Shown: piece after piece, positions 46,129 to 54,623 of the stretch | Layout of the letters: each line of letters begins with the position of its first letter | Numbering within the stretch: the first letter of the stretch is position 1 | DNA from: Streptomyces sp. 11x1 | GTDB lineage: Bacteria > Actinomycetota > Actinomycetes > Streptomycetales > Streptomycetaceae | Assembly: GCF_032598905.1 (NCBI RefSeq) | Contig: NZ_CP122458.1 | Span: 2,480,001 to 2,544,000, forward strand | Reading direction: 5' to 3' | Length of the DNA stretch: 64,000 nt | Notes under the pieces: model-generated | Told to the model about the DNA's origin: nothing | The model's input: the letters and a program-made list of their open reading frames with translations, nothing else | The model's database searches: none | Translations under genes and position numbers: made by a program

Positions 46129-46772
46129 TAGTTGATGTTGACCTGGCTGCCCTTGATGTCCAGCCGTCCGCCGGACTTGACCGCGAGCGCGGACTTGGCC
46201 TGCACGTTCACGTCGGCCTTGGAAGTGATCTCGACCCCGTTGCCGGTGAGCCGCAGCTTCCCGCCCGCGGAGATGACGACGTCCGCGTCCGCGGTGATCG
46301 TGATCCGGTTGTCCTTCGTGCTGATCACGATGCTGTTCCCGGAACTCTTGTCGACGATCTCGATGCGCTCGTCCCCCGCCGTGTCGACCAGCCGGATCAC
46401 GTGCCCGCTGCGGGATCTGATCGCCCGTACGTCGTTGCGGCCGTCGCCGTTGGTGACCGGCGGCCTGTCCTTGCCGTTCCACAGCGCGCCGACGACGTAG
46501 GGCACCTCGGGGTTGCCGTGCTCGAAGGCGACGAGGACCTCGTCGCCGACCTCGGGCAGGAACCAGAAGCCGCGGCCGGCCCCGGCCATCGGCACCGCCA
46601 CCCGCGCCCAGTCGGTCTCGGCGTCGTCCGCGAGCCAGGGCAGGGTCATCTTGACCCGGCCCAGACCGTCCGGGTCCCGGTTGTTGGAGACGATGCCGAT
46701 CGCCACTCCCTGGAACGGCCCGTCCGCGCGGGCGGTCTCCTGGCCTGTCGGGTAGTCGAAGATCTCCGTCAC
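46128..46772 (-). CDS. Spike protein (VgrG/gp5-like OB and beta-helix), 214 aa
   Basis: GTG 46772 with GGAGG eight bases upstream, overlapping the preceding stop as GTGA. The N-terminal OB domain has Arg-Val-Lys-Met-Thr-Leu-Pro-Trp-Leu and Glu-Val-Gly-Asp-Glu-Val-Leu-Val-Ala-Phe-Glu-His-Gly. The rest is a beta-helix of repeating Val-x-Ile-x-Ala and Ile-x-Ser-Lys-Ala-Asp-Val-Asn units that forms the puncturing needle. Hub and spike, fused in Afp8/VgrG, are separate genes here. Confidence 0.9.
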   Translation of the reverse strand: MTEIFDYPTGQETARADGPFQGVAIGIVSNNRDPDGLGRVKMTLPWLADDAETDWARVAVPMAGAGRGFWFLPEVGDEVLVAFEHGNPEVPYVVGALWNGKDRPPVTNGDGRNDVRAIRSRSGHVIRLVDTAGDERIEIVDKSSGNSIVISTKDNRITITADADVVISAGGKLRLTGNGVEITSKADVNVQAKSALAVKSGGRLDIKGSQVNIN

Positions 46773-47827
46773 GCGGCGTTCCTCCGCAGCTGGAGGGAGG
46801 TCCGGTAGTCGTCCCCCGCGGTCAGCGAATGGCTGACGGAGGTGAGGTAGTAGGCGCCGCTGAAGACGGTGCCGGCGCCCTGGATGTCGACCACCTCGCC
46901 GGCGTGCAGCCGGGGCTTCCCCTCGCACTCGGCCTCGCCGGTGATGTAGGTCAGCGCCAGGTCGTCGAACTGGCCGAGGGCCATCTGGTCGGCCCGGTCC
47001 CGGTTCGGCACCGACAGGCCCGTGCTGACCGTCGCCGCCCTGCCGAAGGCGCGCTCGGCCTCGCGGGGGCCGGTGGTGGCGCCGCCCATGGTGGTGGGCT
47101 CCCGGCCTGCGGTCACCGTGGAGACCACGGCCTGTTTGAGCGCCACGTCCCAGCCCCGCACGGAGTGCCGGCCGACCTGGGGCAGTGCGCGCAGCCGGGG
47201 TGTGAACTCGGCGATGTCGTCGCCGATGTGCAGGGTCGCCGACGGCCGGCGGCCGTGCTGCGGTGGCCGGAAGTACAGCACCTTGTGCCGTACGTGAACC
47301 TCGTACCCGATCAGCCGCGCCCGCTTCTGGAGGAACTCCAGGTCGGTCTGGTTGTTCTGCACCACGTAGTCGGGGGCGGCGCCGGTGTCGGTCACCTCCG
47401 CCCGCAGCCCCGCGTTCCGGGCCAGTTGACGGGCTATGGCGCTGTCCTTGGTGCGGGTGAAGGTCCGGGTCCGCTGGGCCCGTGCGAGCCGGTGCCGGTA
47501 GTCGTACCCGCGGACGGTCAGCGTCGGCAGCCGGTCCGTGCTGAAGGTGGGCTCCAGACCGGTGACCTCACCGCTCATCACCGGGTACAGGTCGCCGCCG
47601 TATCCGAGGGAGATCACCACCTCGGTGCCGACCGCGAAGAGCCGGGAGTCGGACCAGGGGAAGGCCAGCCGCTCGGGGTCCCAGTTGTGCAGCGTCACGG
47701 TGAACATGCTCAGCGCGTGGAGATCGTCCAGGACGGTGACCGACTCGACGTCGGCGCGGGCGTCCAGGGGCAGGGGACGGCCGTCGCAGCGGATCTCCAG
47801 GGCCGGTGCGTTTTCTTCGGCGTTCAT
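46769..47827 (-). CDS. Hub protein (late control gpD/gp27-like), 352 aa
   Basis: Val-Ile-Ser-Leu-Gly-Tyr-Gly-Gly-Asp-Leu-Tyr and Gly-Tyr-Asp-Tyr-Arg-His-Arg-Leu-Ala-Arg are typical of phage late-control D proteins, the trimeric hub on which the tube sits. Gln-Thr-Asp-Leu-Glu-Phe-Leu-Gln-Lys-Arg-Ala supports this. It lies directly upstream of the spike gene with GTGA overlap, so the pair replaces the usual fused VgrG. Confidence 0.88.
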   Translation of the reverse strand: MNAEENAPALEIRCDGRPLPLDARADVESVTVLDDLHALSMFTVTLHNWDPERLAFPWSDSRLFAVGTEVVISLGYGGDLYPVMSGEVTGLEPTFSTDRLPTLTVRGYDYRHRLARAQRTRTFTRTKDSAIARQLARNAGLRAEVTDTGAAPDYVVQNNQTDLEFLQKRARLIGYEVHVRHKVLYFRPPQHGRRPSATLHIGDDIAEFTPRLRALPQVGRHSVRGWDVALKQAVVSTVTAGREPTTMGGATTGPREAERAFGRAATVSTGLSVPNRDRADQMALGQFDDLALTYITGEAECEGKPRLHAGEVVDIQGAGTVFSGAYYLTSVSHSLTAGDDYRTSLQLRRNAA

Positions 47828-47842
47828 CGCTCAGTCCTCCGC

Positions 47843-48625
47843 TCAGCTCACCCTGGGAATGGTCAGCATCTGGCCCGGCCGCAGTTCACGCGGGTTGACG
47901 ATGCCGTTGGCGGAGGCGATGTGCCGCCAACGGCGCGGGTCCCCGTACTCGGCGGCGGCGATGCTGTGCAGCGTGTCGCCGCGCCGGACCGTCCAGGTCT
48001 TGTCCACGTCGGACGAGTGCAGTTCGCCTGCCTTCAGCTGCGCGTCGGTGACGGACTCGGCGAAGCTGCAGGAGACGGTGGCCCGTACCGGGGTGCCGTC
48101 GGGGAGGAACAGCGTGAACCGCTCGTCGAGCTTGGTGAGCACGCCGGTGAAGATCTCGGAGAAGGCCCCCCAGGAGAGCGTGCACAGCGGGGGGCGGTGC
48201 AGTTCGGTGTCGACCTCGGCGAGCTTGGCCACCCGGCCGGTCAGCGCGGTGACGTCGGTCGCGTCACCCGTCTGGAACGGGTTGGGCGGGACCACGAGCG
48301 AGGCGGCCGTGGCCCAGGCCGACGCGCCGGCCCTCGACTCGTAGGTGTCGAAGAGCAGCTCGACGGAGAGCGTCGCGGGTTGCATGGAGGAGAACTCCTG
48401 CTGCAACCCCCTGCGGGTCCACTCGCTGCCCGTGCCCGCCGTCTTGGGCGCCTGCCAGGAGACCGATCGGGACCGGCTGATCTCGCGCGGGTTGAACAGC
48501 GCCTTGATCGGACCGTTCTCCTTGAAGTCCGTTCCGTCGTGGGAGATGGTCAGCTTCTGCAGACCGCCACCGCCGGGGCCGACGCCGAGCAGGGTGCTCG
48601 CCAGGGCCGCCTTGTTGAGGGTCAT
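47843..48625 (-). CDS. LysM-domain baseplate protein (Afp7/gp53-like), 260 aa
   Basis: The C-terminal ~50 residues are a LysM domain: Thr-Val-Arg-Arg-Gly-Asp-Thr-Leu-His-Ser-Ile-Ala, Asp-Pro-Arg-Arg-Trp-Arg-His-Ile-Ala, Leu-Arg-Pro-Gly-Gln-Met-Leu-Thr-Ile-Pro. The N-terminal part (Phe-Asn-Pro-Arg-Glu-Ile-Ser-Arg-Ser) is the tube-initiator-like region of this injection-system family. ATG overlaps the previous stop as ATGA. Confidence 0.9.
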   Translation of the reverse strand: MTLNKAALASTLLGVGPGGGGLQKLTISHDGTDFKENGPIKALFNPREISRSRSVSWQAPKTAGTGSEWTRRGLQQEFSSMQPATLSVELLFDTYESRAGASAWATAASLVVPPNPFQTGDATDVTALTGRVAKLAEVDTELHRPPLCTLSWGAFSEIFTGVLTKLDERFTLFLPDGTPVRATVSCSFAESVTDAQLKAGELHSSDVDKTWTVRRGDTLHSIAAAEYGDPRRWRHIASANGIVNPRELRPGQMLTIPRVS

Positions 48626-49914
48626 CGTCGTACCCCCCGGCGTTCGGCCTCGACGGCCAGCCTGCGCACGATGCGCTGGTGCACCTGGTCCGTGATGTGT
48701 GCGACGTCCACCTGCGGGGCCTCCGGGCGGAGTGACGGTGGCATGCCGTGGTCGGCACGCGGTGGGTGGCTTCCGGAGCTGTCGGAGCCGGTGTGTGCGG
48801 GCGCCGAGGTGTGCGGGGGGCCCGGGAGGACAGGCAGCGGCGGCGCGCCGGGCGCCTGCCACTCGGCCGCCGTGCCGGGTGACGGCCGGTCGTGCGGAGT
48901 GGTACCGGCCACGGCCAGAGGCAGGGTCGGCGCGGGTTGTGCCTGCGGTCGGCGCGGGGCGACCGCCTCGGGGGGCGCCGCCAGGGGTCCGGGAGCGGAC
49001 GGCGCGGAGTACGACGTAGGTGCCCGGTGGGCGACGACGGTGGGGACGGTGGTCGGGGCGGGCGGTACCCGGTGCGGGTCGTCGGCGGGGCGGGGCCGGA
49101 CGGCCGGAGCCGCTGTCAGGGCCGATGCCTCGGAGTCTCTCCCCGGGTGTGCCGAGGGCGCGGCGGGGTGGGACGCCACCGGAGCACCGGGGCCGCGCCC
49201 CGGGGCCGCCGGAAGGTACGCCATCACCGGGCCGTGCCCCTGAACGGGCGGCTTCGTCCGGGCGGTGGGACCCGAGAGGTCCGCGTGCGCCGGGCCGAGC
49301 GCCCCGGTCCCGCCCCGCTTCGCGAGCGGGCCCGGCATGCGGGGTGCCGGCGCATGCCCGGATCCCGCACCGGCGGGCGGACGTGCCGGGGAGGCCGGTG
49401 GTGCGGCGGCCTTGCGTTGGATCGTCGGCGTCCCCTTCACGGACGGCGACGACGAGGAGCGCTTGAGTGAGCCGCCGCTGCCGGGCGGGGCCGGAGTACG
49501 TACGGCGTCCCCCGCGTTCCCCGCGTTCCCCACGTCCGCCCCCGTCCGGGCGGCCGGGCGGGCCGACGCCATCGGGCCGTCCTCGGGCGCCGACGCGGGG
49601 CGCGCCGAGACGACCGGCGCGGGCCTGGCGGGCGCCGCCGAGCCGGGTCCTGCCGCGCCCGCCCCCGCCGCAGGAGGCCCGGACGGCCCCGGCAGCGCGG
49701 GCCGCGCGTACACGATGGGCTCCGTCGAACCGGCGTGCTGCGGAACCGGGTCGACGTACCGTGAGGGCAGTTCGGCCAGGGGGAGCCCGGGCGTCATGTC
49801 GCCGTGCCGGGTGAGGACGGTCCGCGCCTGGCCGGGGTCGGTCACCCCGGGTCGCAGCGCCCGCCGCGACAGCCGGTGGACCAGCGTCGGGTCGAAGCTC
49901 GTGTCGTCGTGCAT
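48622..49914 (-). CDS. Pro/Ala-rich disordered protein, candidate tape measure or cargo adaptor, 430 aa
   Basis: A short ordered N-terminus (Pro-Thr-Leu-Val-His-Arg-Leu-Ser-Arg-Arg-Ala-Leu-Arg-Pro-Gly) and a C-terminal helix (Ile-Thr-Asp-Gln-Val-His-Gln-Arg-Ile-Val-Arg-Arg-Leu) frame ~370 residues of Pro/Ala/Gly/Ser low complexity without membrane segments. The position between tube and LysM genes is that of the injection-system core operon. No separate tape-measure gene is visible in the cluster, so this protein could fill that role or sit in the tube lumen; this is inference. Confidence 0.65.
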   Translation of the reverse strand: MHDDTSFDPTLVHRLSRRALRPGVTDPGQARTVLTRHGDMTPGLPLAELPSRYVDPVPQHAGSTEPIVYARPALPGPSGPPAAGAGAAGPGSAAPARPAPVVSARPASAPEDGPMASARPAARTGADVGNAGNAGDAVRTPAPPGSGGSLKRSSSSPSVKGTPTIQRKAAAPPASPARPPAGAGSGHAPAPRMPGPLAKRGGTGALGPAHADLSGPTARTKPPVQGHGPVMAYLPAAPGRGPGAPVASHPAAPSAHPGRDSEASALTAAPAVRPRPADDPHRVPPAPTTVPTVVAHRAPTSYSAPSAPGPLAAPPEAVAPRRPQAQPAPTLPLAVAGTTPHDRPSPGTAAEWQAPGAPPLPVLPGPPHTSAPAHTGSDSSGSHPPRADHGMPPSLRPEAPQVDVAHITDQVHQRIVRRLAVEAERRGVRR

Positions 49915-49941
49915 CTCGGACTTCCTGTCGGCGGTGCCCGG

Positions 49942-50484
49942 TCAGCGGGCCATGTCGGCTATGCCGTGGCCCAGTGCGAGGGCCTGGCCCAGCAGCGGTT
50001 TCGTCAGTCCCTCGTGCACCAGCTCCAGGGATTCGACGCCGACCTCGTCGCTGCCGGCGGTGAAGGTCGGGCCGGTCCAGCGCACGGGCAGCGCGTTGCG
50101 GAAGTTCCACCACATCACCGGGATCTGGCGCCGGTCGAGCAGGGCGATGGTGCCGCTCTTGCGCTGGATGACACCGCGGGCGGTGTTGTCGTACCAGTTC
50201 CAGAGCGTGCTGATGGCGGTCAGGCCGTGCTTCAGCACCAGATTCGACGGACTGGCCGCGCCGGGCAGCTGGTGCGCGAAGCCGTTGACTCCGCCCTCCC
50301 GGTAGGACTGCATCTCGATCTGGCTCTCCAGGCCGCTGACCTCGGTGAAACCGCCGACCAGCAGGCCCTCGATCTCCACCGCGAAGTTGAAGGTCGGGAA
50401 GGGGTCCGGCAGGCGCAGGCCGGTCCAGTTGCCCACGGCGGCGGACGCCCAGTTCAGGCCGAGCGGAATGCCGGTCGACGTCAT
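49942..50484 (-). CDS. Tail-tube protein 2 (gp19/Afp5-like), 180 aa
   Basis: Phe-Asn-Phe-Ala-Val-Glu-Ile-Glu-Gly-Leu, Phe-Thr-Glu-Val-Ser-Gly-Leu-Glu-Ser-Gln-Ile-Glu, Leu-Lys-His-Gly-Leu, and Trp-Tyr-Asp-Asn are tail-tube signatures. Longer than tube 1, suggesting the tube-initiator role next to the hub. ATG overlaps the stop of the DUF6760-like gene. Confidence 0.9.
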   Translation of the reverse strand: MTSTGIPLGLNWASAAVGNWTGLRLPDPFPTFNFAVEIEGLLVGGFTEVSGLESQIEMQSYREGGVNGFAHQLPGAASPSNLVLKHGLTAISTLWNWYDNTARGVIQRKSGTIALLDRRQIPVMWWNFRNALPVRWTGPTFTAGSDEVGVESLELVHEGLTKPLLGQALALGHGIADMAR

Positions 50485-50654
50485 CGCCGTCCCCCTCCTT
50501 GTTCGTTGACACGTTCGTTGATGCGGGCGATCTCGGCGACCCAGCGCTGCCGTTCCCGGTGGTCGAGCTGCATGATGTCGTGATAAGGCCAGTGGAAGTG
50601 AAAGGCCACGTACGCTACTTCCTCGTGCAGCCGGTCAAGGGAGTAGCGCGTCAT
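50481..50654 (-). CDS. DUF6760-like small protein, 57 aa
   Basis: Leu-Asp-Arg-Leu-His-Glu-Glu-Val-Ala-Tyr-Val-Ala-Phe-His-Phe-His-Trp-Pro and His-Arg-Glu-Arg-Gln-Arg-Trp-Val-Ala-Glu-Ile match a short protein conserved in injection-system clusters between the tube genes (DUF6760, as I remember it). ATGA overlaps at both ends. Probably an assembly factor. Confidence 0.8.
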   Translation of the reverse strand: MTRYSLDRLHEEVAYVAFHFHWPYHDIMQLDHRERQRWVAEIARINERVNEQGGGRR

Positions 50655-51052
50655 CCCCCCAGGCCGGGGGGCTCCACTTCGAACGATCCGTCGCAGTGCG
50701 GGCAGTCCACCTGGAGGCGGGCGTGCCCGTTGACGTTGATGCGCTGGTAGAAGTCCTGGAGATAGGCGAGGTCGCCCGAGTACAGGTTCTCCACGGTGTG
50801 CGTGTTGATGTACTCCAGGCTGCCCAGCCTCGTGATCACCCGGGTCAGCAGGATGATCACCAGATAACCCGGGTTCGACCGCACCCGGGGATCCTTGATC
50901 GGTTCGATCTCGTCCAGCGCGGTGGACATCCGCATGGTGCCCTCGCGGTGCACCGTGCCGTCCGGTGCGACCAGACCGTGCGGCAGGGTGAACGGGAACT
51001 CGGCCGGGCGGGCCCGGGGGGCCTCTGTGACACCGCCGCCCGCTAGCTCCAC
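50651..51052 (-). CDS. Injection-system tail assembly protein, 133 aa
   Basis: GTG 51052 with GGAGG seven bases upstream; overlaps tube 1 by ten bases. The central Pro-Gly-Tyr-Leu-Val-Ile-Ile-Leu-Leu-Thr-Arg-Val-Ile segment and the C-terminal Cys-Pro-His-Cys are notable: the latter is half a zinc-ribbon. Resembles the conserved gene lying between tube genes of such clusters; function unknown, probably chaperone-like for tube assembly. Confidence 0.7.
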   Translation of the reverse strand: MELAGGGVTEAPRARPAEFPFTLPHGLVAPDGTVHREGTMRMSTALDEIEPIKDPRVRSNPGYLVIILLTRVITRLGSLEYINTHTVENLYSGDLAYLQDFYQRINVNGHARLQVDCPHCDGSFEVEPPGLGG

Positions 51053-51480
51053 TGGTCGACCTCCATCCGTTCGCAGGCGAGGACGACCTGCTCGACGGCG
51101 ATCTCGTCACTGGTCGCGTTCAGGCTGGGGCCGGTCCACGACTTCGGCCAGCACTCGAAGAGGTTCCAGGTCACCTTGGGGTTGCCCTGCTGGTCGAGCA
51201 GCGTGACCGACACGTTGTGCCGCTCGACGGTGCCCTTCATCACCCGCTGGCGCCACTCCCACAGTTTGCTGTCGTTCGTGACACCGCGGCTGAGGGTGAT
51301 GTCGTTGAAGGTGTTCAGGCCCGGGATCTTCCGCGGGGCCAGGTTCGCGTCCGTGCCCTCACGGTATTCGGCCTGGTTCTGGCTGTTCTCCAGCCCGGAG
51401 CACTCCCGGAAACCGGCCCGGGTCATGCCGTCGAGCTCCACTGTGAAGTTGTAGCCGAAATAGGGGTCGACCCTGTCCAC
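51043..51480 (-). CDS. Tail-tube protein 1 (gp19/Afp1-like), 145 aa
   Basis: Pro-Tyr-Phe-Gly-Tyr-Asn-Phe-Thr-Val-Glu-Leu-Asp-Gly, Phe-Arg-Glu-Cys-Ser-Gly-Leu-Glu-Asn, Leu-Ser-Arg-Gly-Val-Thr-Asn-Asp, Leu-Trp-Glu-Trp and Leu-Leu-Asp-Gln-Gln-Gly-Asn-Pro mark the major tube subunit of contractile injection systems. Length matches the family. Confidence 0.93.
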   Translation of the reverse strand: MDRVDPYFGYNFTVELDGMTRAGFRECSGLENSQNQAEYREGTDANLAPRKIPGLNTFNDITLSRGVTNDSKLWEWRQRVMKGTVERHNVSVTLLDQQGNPKVTWNLFECWPKSWTGPSLNATSDEIAVEQVVLACERMEVDQWS

Positions 51481-51564
51481 AACCGCGCCTCCTTCTCGTC
51501 GAACCTCTGGTCGATCTTCTGGCCGACCTGCTCATCGCCACTTGTCACTGCTCGTCGAAACCGT

Positions 51565-52713
51565 TCACGCCGCGTCGACCGTCACACCGCTCGCGCCGTG
51601 GATGACGCGCACGGTGACGAACTCGGCGGGCGCGGTCGGGGCCACACCGATCTGGGTCACCACCACCCCGGCCTCGACGGCCTCCGGGGGGTTGGTCTCG
51701 TGGTCGCACTTGACGAAGAACGCCTCGGCCGCCGTCCGGCCCTTCAGCGCGCCGCGCTGGAACAACTCGTCGAGGTACGCGGTGAGTTCACGCATGATCC
51801 GCACCCACAGCCGTACGTCGTTGGGTTCGTGGACCAGACCCGTCATGAACCGCTCGACCCACCGGCCGATGGTGCCGACCAGACGCCGGGCGCTCACGTC
51901 CCGCCAGGCCGGGTCGTCGGAGAGGGTTCGCGCGCCCCACACCCGCACACCGCGGCCGGGCAGCGCCCGCAGACAGTTCACCCCCTGCCCGTACAACTCC
52001 CCCACGCCGGAGGGAGCGAGACGCACGTGCAGGTCGACGACACCCTCGACCTCCGTGTTGGCGGGTGCCCTCTGCACACCGACCCGCTGGTCACCGGCCG
52101 AGTACACGCCGGCCACATGTCCGGAGGGCGGCAGGTGACGCAGCAGTCCGTCCCCGCCGGGCGCCCACAACCAGGGGTAGTACAGCGCCCCGAAGGAGCC
52201 GTCGGCCCCCGTCAGCTCCGCGCACTGCCGCATGACCTTCGTCGTGTCCGTCGTGGGTATGCCGTCGAGCAGGGCGAACCGGTCGCCCCTTTCCCGGCAG
52301 TGCCGCAGCAGCACCCGCTGCTGGGCGAGGACCGGTTCGAGGAAACCGTCGGTCGGCCACGGCACCGCCGTGACGATGTCGGGAGCGCACACGAGGTCGG
52401 CCTCGTCCGCCACGCCGTCCAGCGCGTCCAGCGCGGCCTGCAGCGCCGCGGCGGGCGGCTTCGACTCGTCGAGCCGTACGACGTGGCACAGGAGACCGCC
52501 GTTGTCGAAGAAGCCCCGGACCGCGTCGGCCAGGAAGCCTCCCGGTGCCGTGCCGTAGGCGGCCTCGAACTGCGGCCACAGCGTGAGCCGCGTCGGCGTA
52601 CGCGGTCCGGTGGCGGCGCGGCCGAGGAAGACGGGCACCCCGGTGAGGAAGACCGGTGGCGGGGGCGGGAACACGTCCTGCCGGATGACGCCCGGTATCG
52701 GTGGCTGGGTCAT
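51565..52713 (-). CDS. Contractile sheath protein 2, 382 aa
   Basis: Pro-Gly-Val-Ile-Arg-Gln-Asp-Val-Phe start, Val-Arg-Gly-Phe-Phe-Asp-Asn-Gly-Gly, Tyr-Tyr-Pro-Trp-Leu, Pro-Pro-Ser-Gly-His-Val-Ala-Gly-Val-Tyr, Arg-Val-Trp-Gly-Ala-Arg-Thr and a C-terminal Ile-Gly-Val-Ala-Pro-Thr-Ala-Pro-Ala-Glu-Phe-Val match sheath 1, but the proteins differ in length and identity. It is a paralogue that probably occupies a special ring, such as the baseplate-proximal ring. Confidence 0.88.
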   Translation of the reverse strand: MTQPPIPGVIRQDVFPPPPPVFLTGVPVFLGRAATGPRTPTRLTLWPQFEAAYGTAPGGFLADAVRGFFDNGGLLCHVVRLDESKPPAAALQAALDALDGVADEADLVCAPDIVTAVPWPTDGFLEPVLAQQRVLLRHCRERGDRFALLDGIPTTDTTKVMRQCAELTGADGSFGALYYPWLWAPGGDGLLRHLPPSGHVAGVYSAGDQRVGVQRAPANTEVEGVVDLHVRLAPSGVGELYGQGVNCLRALPGRGVRVWGARTLSDDPAWRDVSARRLVGTIGRWVERFMTGLVHEPNDVRLWVRIMRELTAYLDELFQRGALKGRTAAEAFFVKCDHETNPPEAVEAGVVVTQIGVAPTAPAEFVTVRVIHGASGVTVDAA

Positions 52714-52735
52714 GGTCTCGTCCGGTCGTCCGCGG

Positions 52736-54010
52736 CTACTGGATCCCGCCGGACCACTGGCTGATCCGGAACACCACGAACTCGGCCGGGCGCACCAGGG
52801 CCACGCCGATCTCGACGACCAGCTGGCCCGCGTCCCGGACCGCCGCGGGGTTGAGGGTCTCGTCGCAGTGCACGTAGAACGCGTCCTCGGGTTTGTTGCC
52901 CAGGAGCGCGCCGGATGCCCACACGGTGTTCAGGAAGGCGCCGAGGTTGCGGCGGATCTTCGACCACAGTTCCGGCGCGTTCGGCTCGTAGACCGCCCAC
53001 CGGGTGCCCTCGTCGATCGACTCGCGCAGGAAGTTGAACACCCTGCGGGAGCTGATGTAGCGCCATTCGGCCTGCGACGCGCCCGCCATCGTGCGGGCGC
53101 CCCAGACGGTTATGTTTCCGTCGAACTTGCGGATCACGTTGATGCCATGGGGGTTGAGCCCGGCCTGGCCCTGTTTGCCGACCAGCGTCTCAAGACCCAG
53201 CGCGCCGCGGATCACCTCGTTGGCCGGCGCCTTGTGCACGCCCCGTTCGGTGTCGACGCGGGCGTAGACCCCGGCGAGGTGGCCGCTCGGCGGCTGATAC
53301 ACCGGGTTGCCGGCCGCGTCCTTCGCACCGACGTCGATCCACGGGTAGTAGATCGCCCCGTAGCTGCTGTCGCGGGTGCCGCCCTGGATCTTCTCCTTGG
53401 TCAGCTCGGTGGTCCGCCGGCCGTCGAGGATAGCGAAGCGGTCCTGGAGGTACGGGTTCTCGCAGTGGTCCAGGATGGCGCCCTGCACTGCGTCACTCAC
53501 CGCGCCGGGGATCGCGACCAGGGCGATCTCGTCGCGGGCGGTGAACGTGTCCAGCGCGGCGATCAACCTCGCGTCCAGCTGCTCCGCGCTGGTGGCGGCG
53601 ACCGTACCGGCGTCGGGATCGGCACCCGCATCGGGATCGATACCGGCATCGCCCTCGGCGTCGGGCGCGACCCGGGTGATCCAGCAGCGCGCGCCGCCGT
53701 TGTTGAAGAAGCCGTAGACCGCGTGGGCGAGCGTGCTGTTGCCGGACTGGATATCGCCGAACAGGGTCTTGAAGGTCTCCCAGCCGTCCACGAGCTGGGC
53801 CACTCCGGCAGGGGCCACCGTGGCGAAGTCGGTGGGCTCGGGGGTGGTGCCGTCTGCCTTCAGCCCGGACCTGCCGGGGAGCAGCGGCATCGTGACCGTG
53901 TCGGCCACGACGCCCACGAAGCCCGCGGTGTTGGTTCCCACCCCGGCGATCGGCTTGATCGCCGAAGGGACCTCTTCGACGTACACGCCAGGCGCTAGAT
54001 ACTGCGGCAT
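52736..54010 (-). CDS. Contractile sheath protein 1 (major), 424 aa
   Basis: N-terminal Leu-Ala-Pro-Gly-Val-Tyr-Val-Glu-Glu-Val-Pro-Ser and Pro-Ile-Ala-Gly-Val-Gly-Thr are the classic sheath start. Phe-Phe-Asn-Asn-Gly-Gly-Ala-Arg-Cys, Tyr-Tyr-Pro-Trp-Ile-Asp, Thr-Val-Trp-Gly-Ala-Arg-Thr and the C-terminal Arg-Pro-Ala-Glu-Phe-Val-Val-Phe-Arg-Ile-Ser-Gln complete it. Sheath contraction drives the tube outward. An Asp/Ala/Gly-rich insert (Asp-Pro-Asp-Ala-Gly-Ala-Asp-Pro-Asp-Ala-Gly) lies at ~125-140. Confidence 0.94.
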   Translation of the reverse strand: MPQYLAPGVYVEEVPSAIKPIAGVGTNTAGFVGVVADTVTMPLLPGRSGLKADGTTPEPTDFATVAPAGVAQLVDGWETFKTLFGDIQSGNSTLAHAVYGFFNNGGARCWITRVAPDAEGDAGIDPDAGADPDAGTVAATSAEQLDARLIAALDTFTARDEIALVAIPGAVSDAVQGAILDHCENPYLQDRFAILDGRRTTELTKEKIQGGTRDSSYGAIYYPWIDVGAKDAAGNPVYQPPSGHLAGVYARVDTERGVHKAPANEVIRGALGLETLVGKQGQAGLNPHGINVIRKFDGNITVWGARTMAGASQAEWRYISSRRVFNFLRESIDEGTRWAVYEPNAPELWSKIRRNLGAFLNTVWASGALLGNKPEDAFYVHCDETLNPAAVRDAGQLVVEIGVALVRPAEFVVFRISQWSGGIQ

Positions 54011-54029
54011 GTGCGGGATCTCCCCCTCG

Positions 54030-54623
54030 TCATGACTTGTGGTCGACGCCGTGGCCGACCCGGACGACCCTCTCGGTCACCACGGGTCCGACGTCGGTGG
54101 ATTCAAAGACGTCGACGCTGAGCGTGACGCTGTAGTGCAGGATCGCCTTGGGCCGTCCGCCCATGGCCTGCCAGAACTCGCCGATGCCCTGCAACTGGCT
54201 CTCGGCGGTGACCCTGGCCGGCAGCGGAGCCGGCTGCTCGGCCAACTCGCCCCGCAGATAGCTCGCGGGGATCTCCCGGTGGCGCAGCAGCACCTTCATC
54301 ACCGCGCCGAGCAGACGGTGTTCGTCCTGCGCCGGGTTGGGCGCGCTCTCGTTCGGCCAGGCGGTGACCAGATAGGAGCACAGGACCCGCGCCGGTGCGC
54401 GCTTGCGCGTGACCATCCCGGACTCCTGCCGCGTGTTGTCCCACTGGTTGGTGCGCAGTTCGTGGTTCTCCCGCACGTCGTACAGGAAGAACGCGACCGC
54501 CGGCAGGGTGACACCGGAGGGCGGGAACTGGTCGTCCGGGGTGGCGAAGCTGACGGTGATGCCGGACAGCGGCAGTTCGGCCTCGACGAGCGCGGCGAGG
54601 GTCGCGTCCAGATCCTGGAACAT
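54030..54623 (-). CDS. Tail terminator/cap protein (Pvc16_N, DUF4255), 197 aa
   Basis: AGGAG lies five bases before ATG 54623. Phe-Phe-Leu-Tyr-Asp-Val-Arg-Glu-Asn, Val-Leu-Cys-Ser-Tyr-Leu-Val-Thr-Ala-Trp and His-Arg-Leu-Leu-Gly-Ala-Val-Met-Lys-Val-Leu-Leu are diagnostic for the Pvc16/Afp16-like cap that ends tube and sheath polymerisation. First gene of the particle operon. Confidence 0.9.
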   Translation of the reverse strand: MFQDLDATLAALVEAELPLSGITVSFATPDDQFPPSGVTLPAVAFFLYDVRENHELRTNQWDNTRQESGMVTRKRAPARVLCSYLVTAWPNESAPNPAQDEHRLLGAVMKVLLRHREIPASYLRGELAEQPAPLPARVTAESQLQGIGEFWQAMGGRPKAILHYSVTLSVDVFESTDVGPVVTERVVRVGHGVDHKS

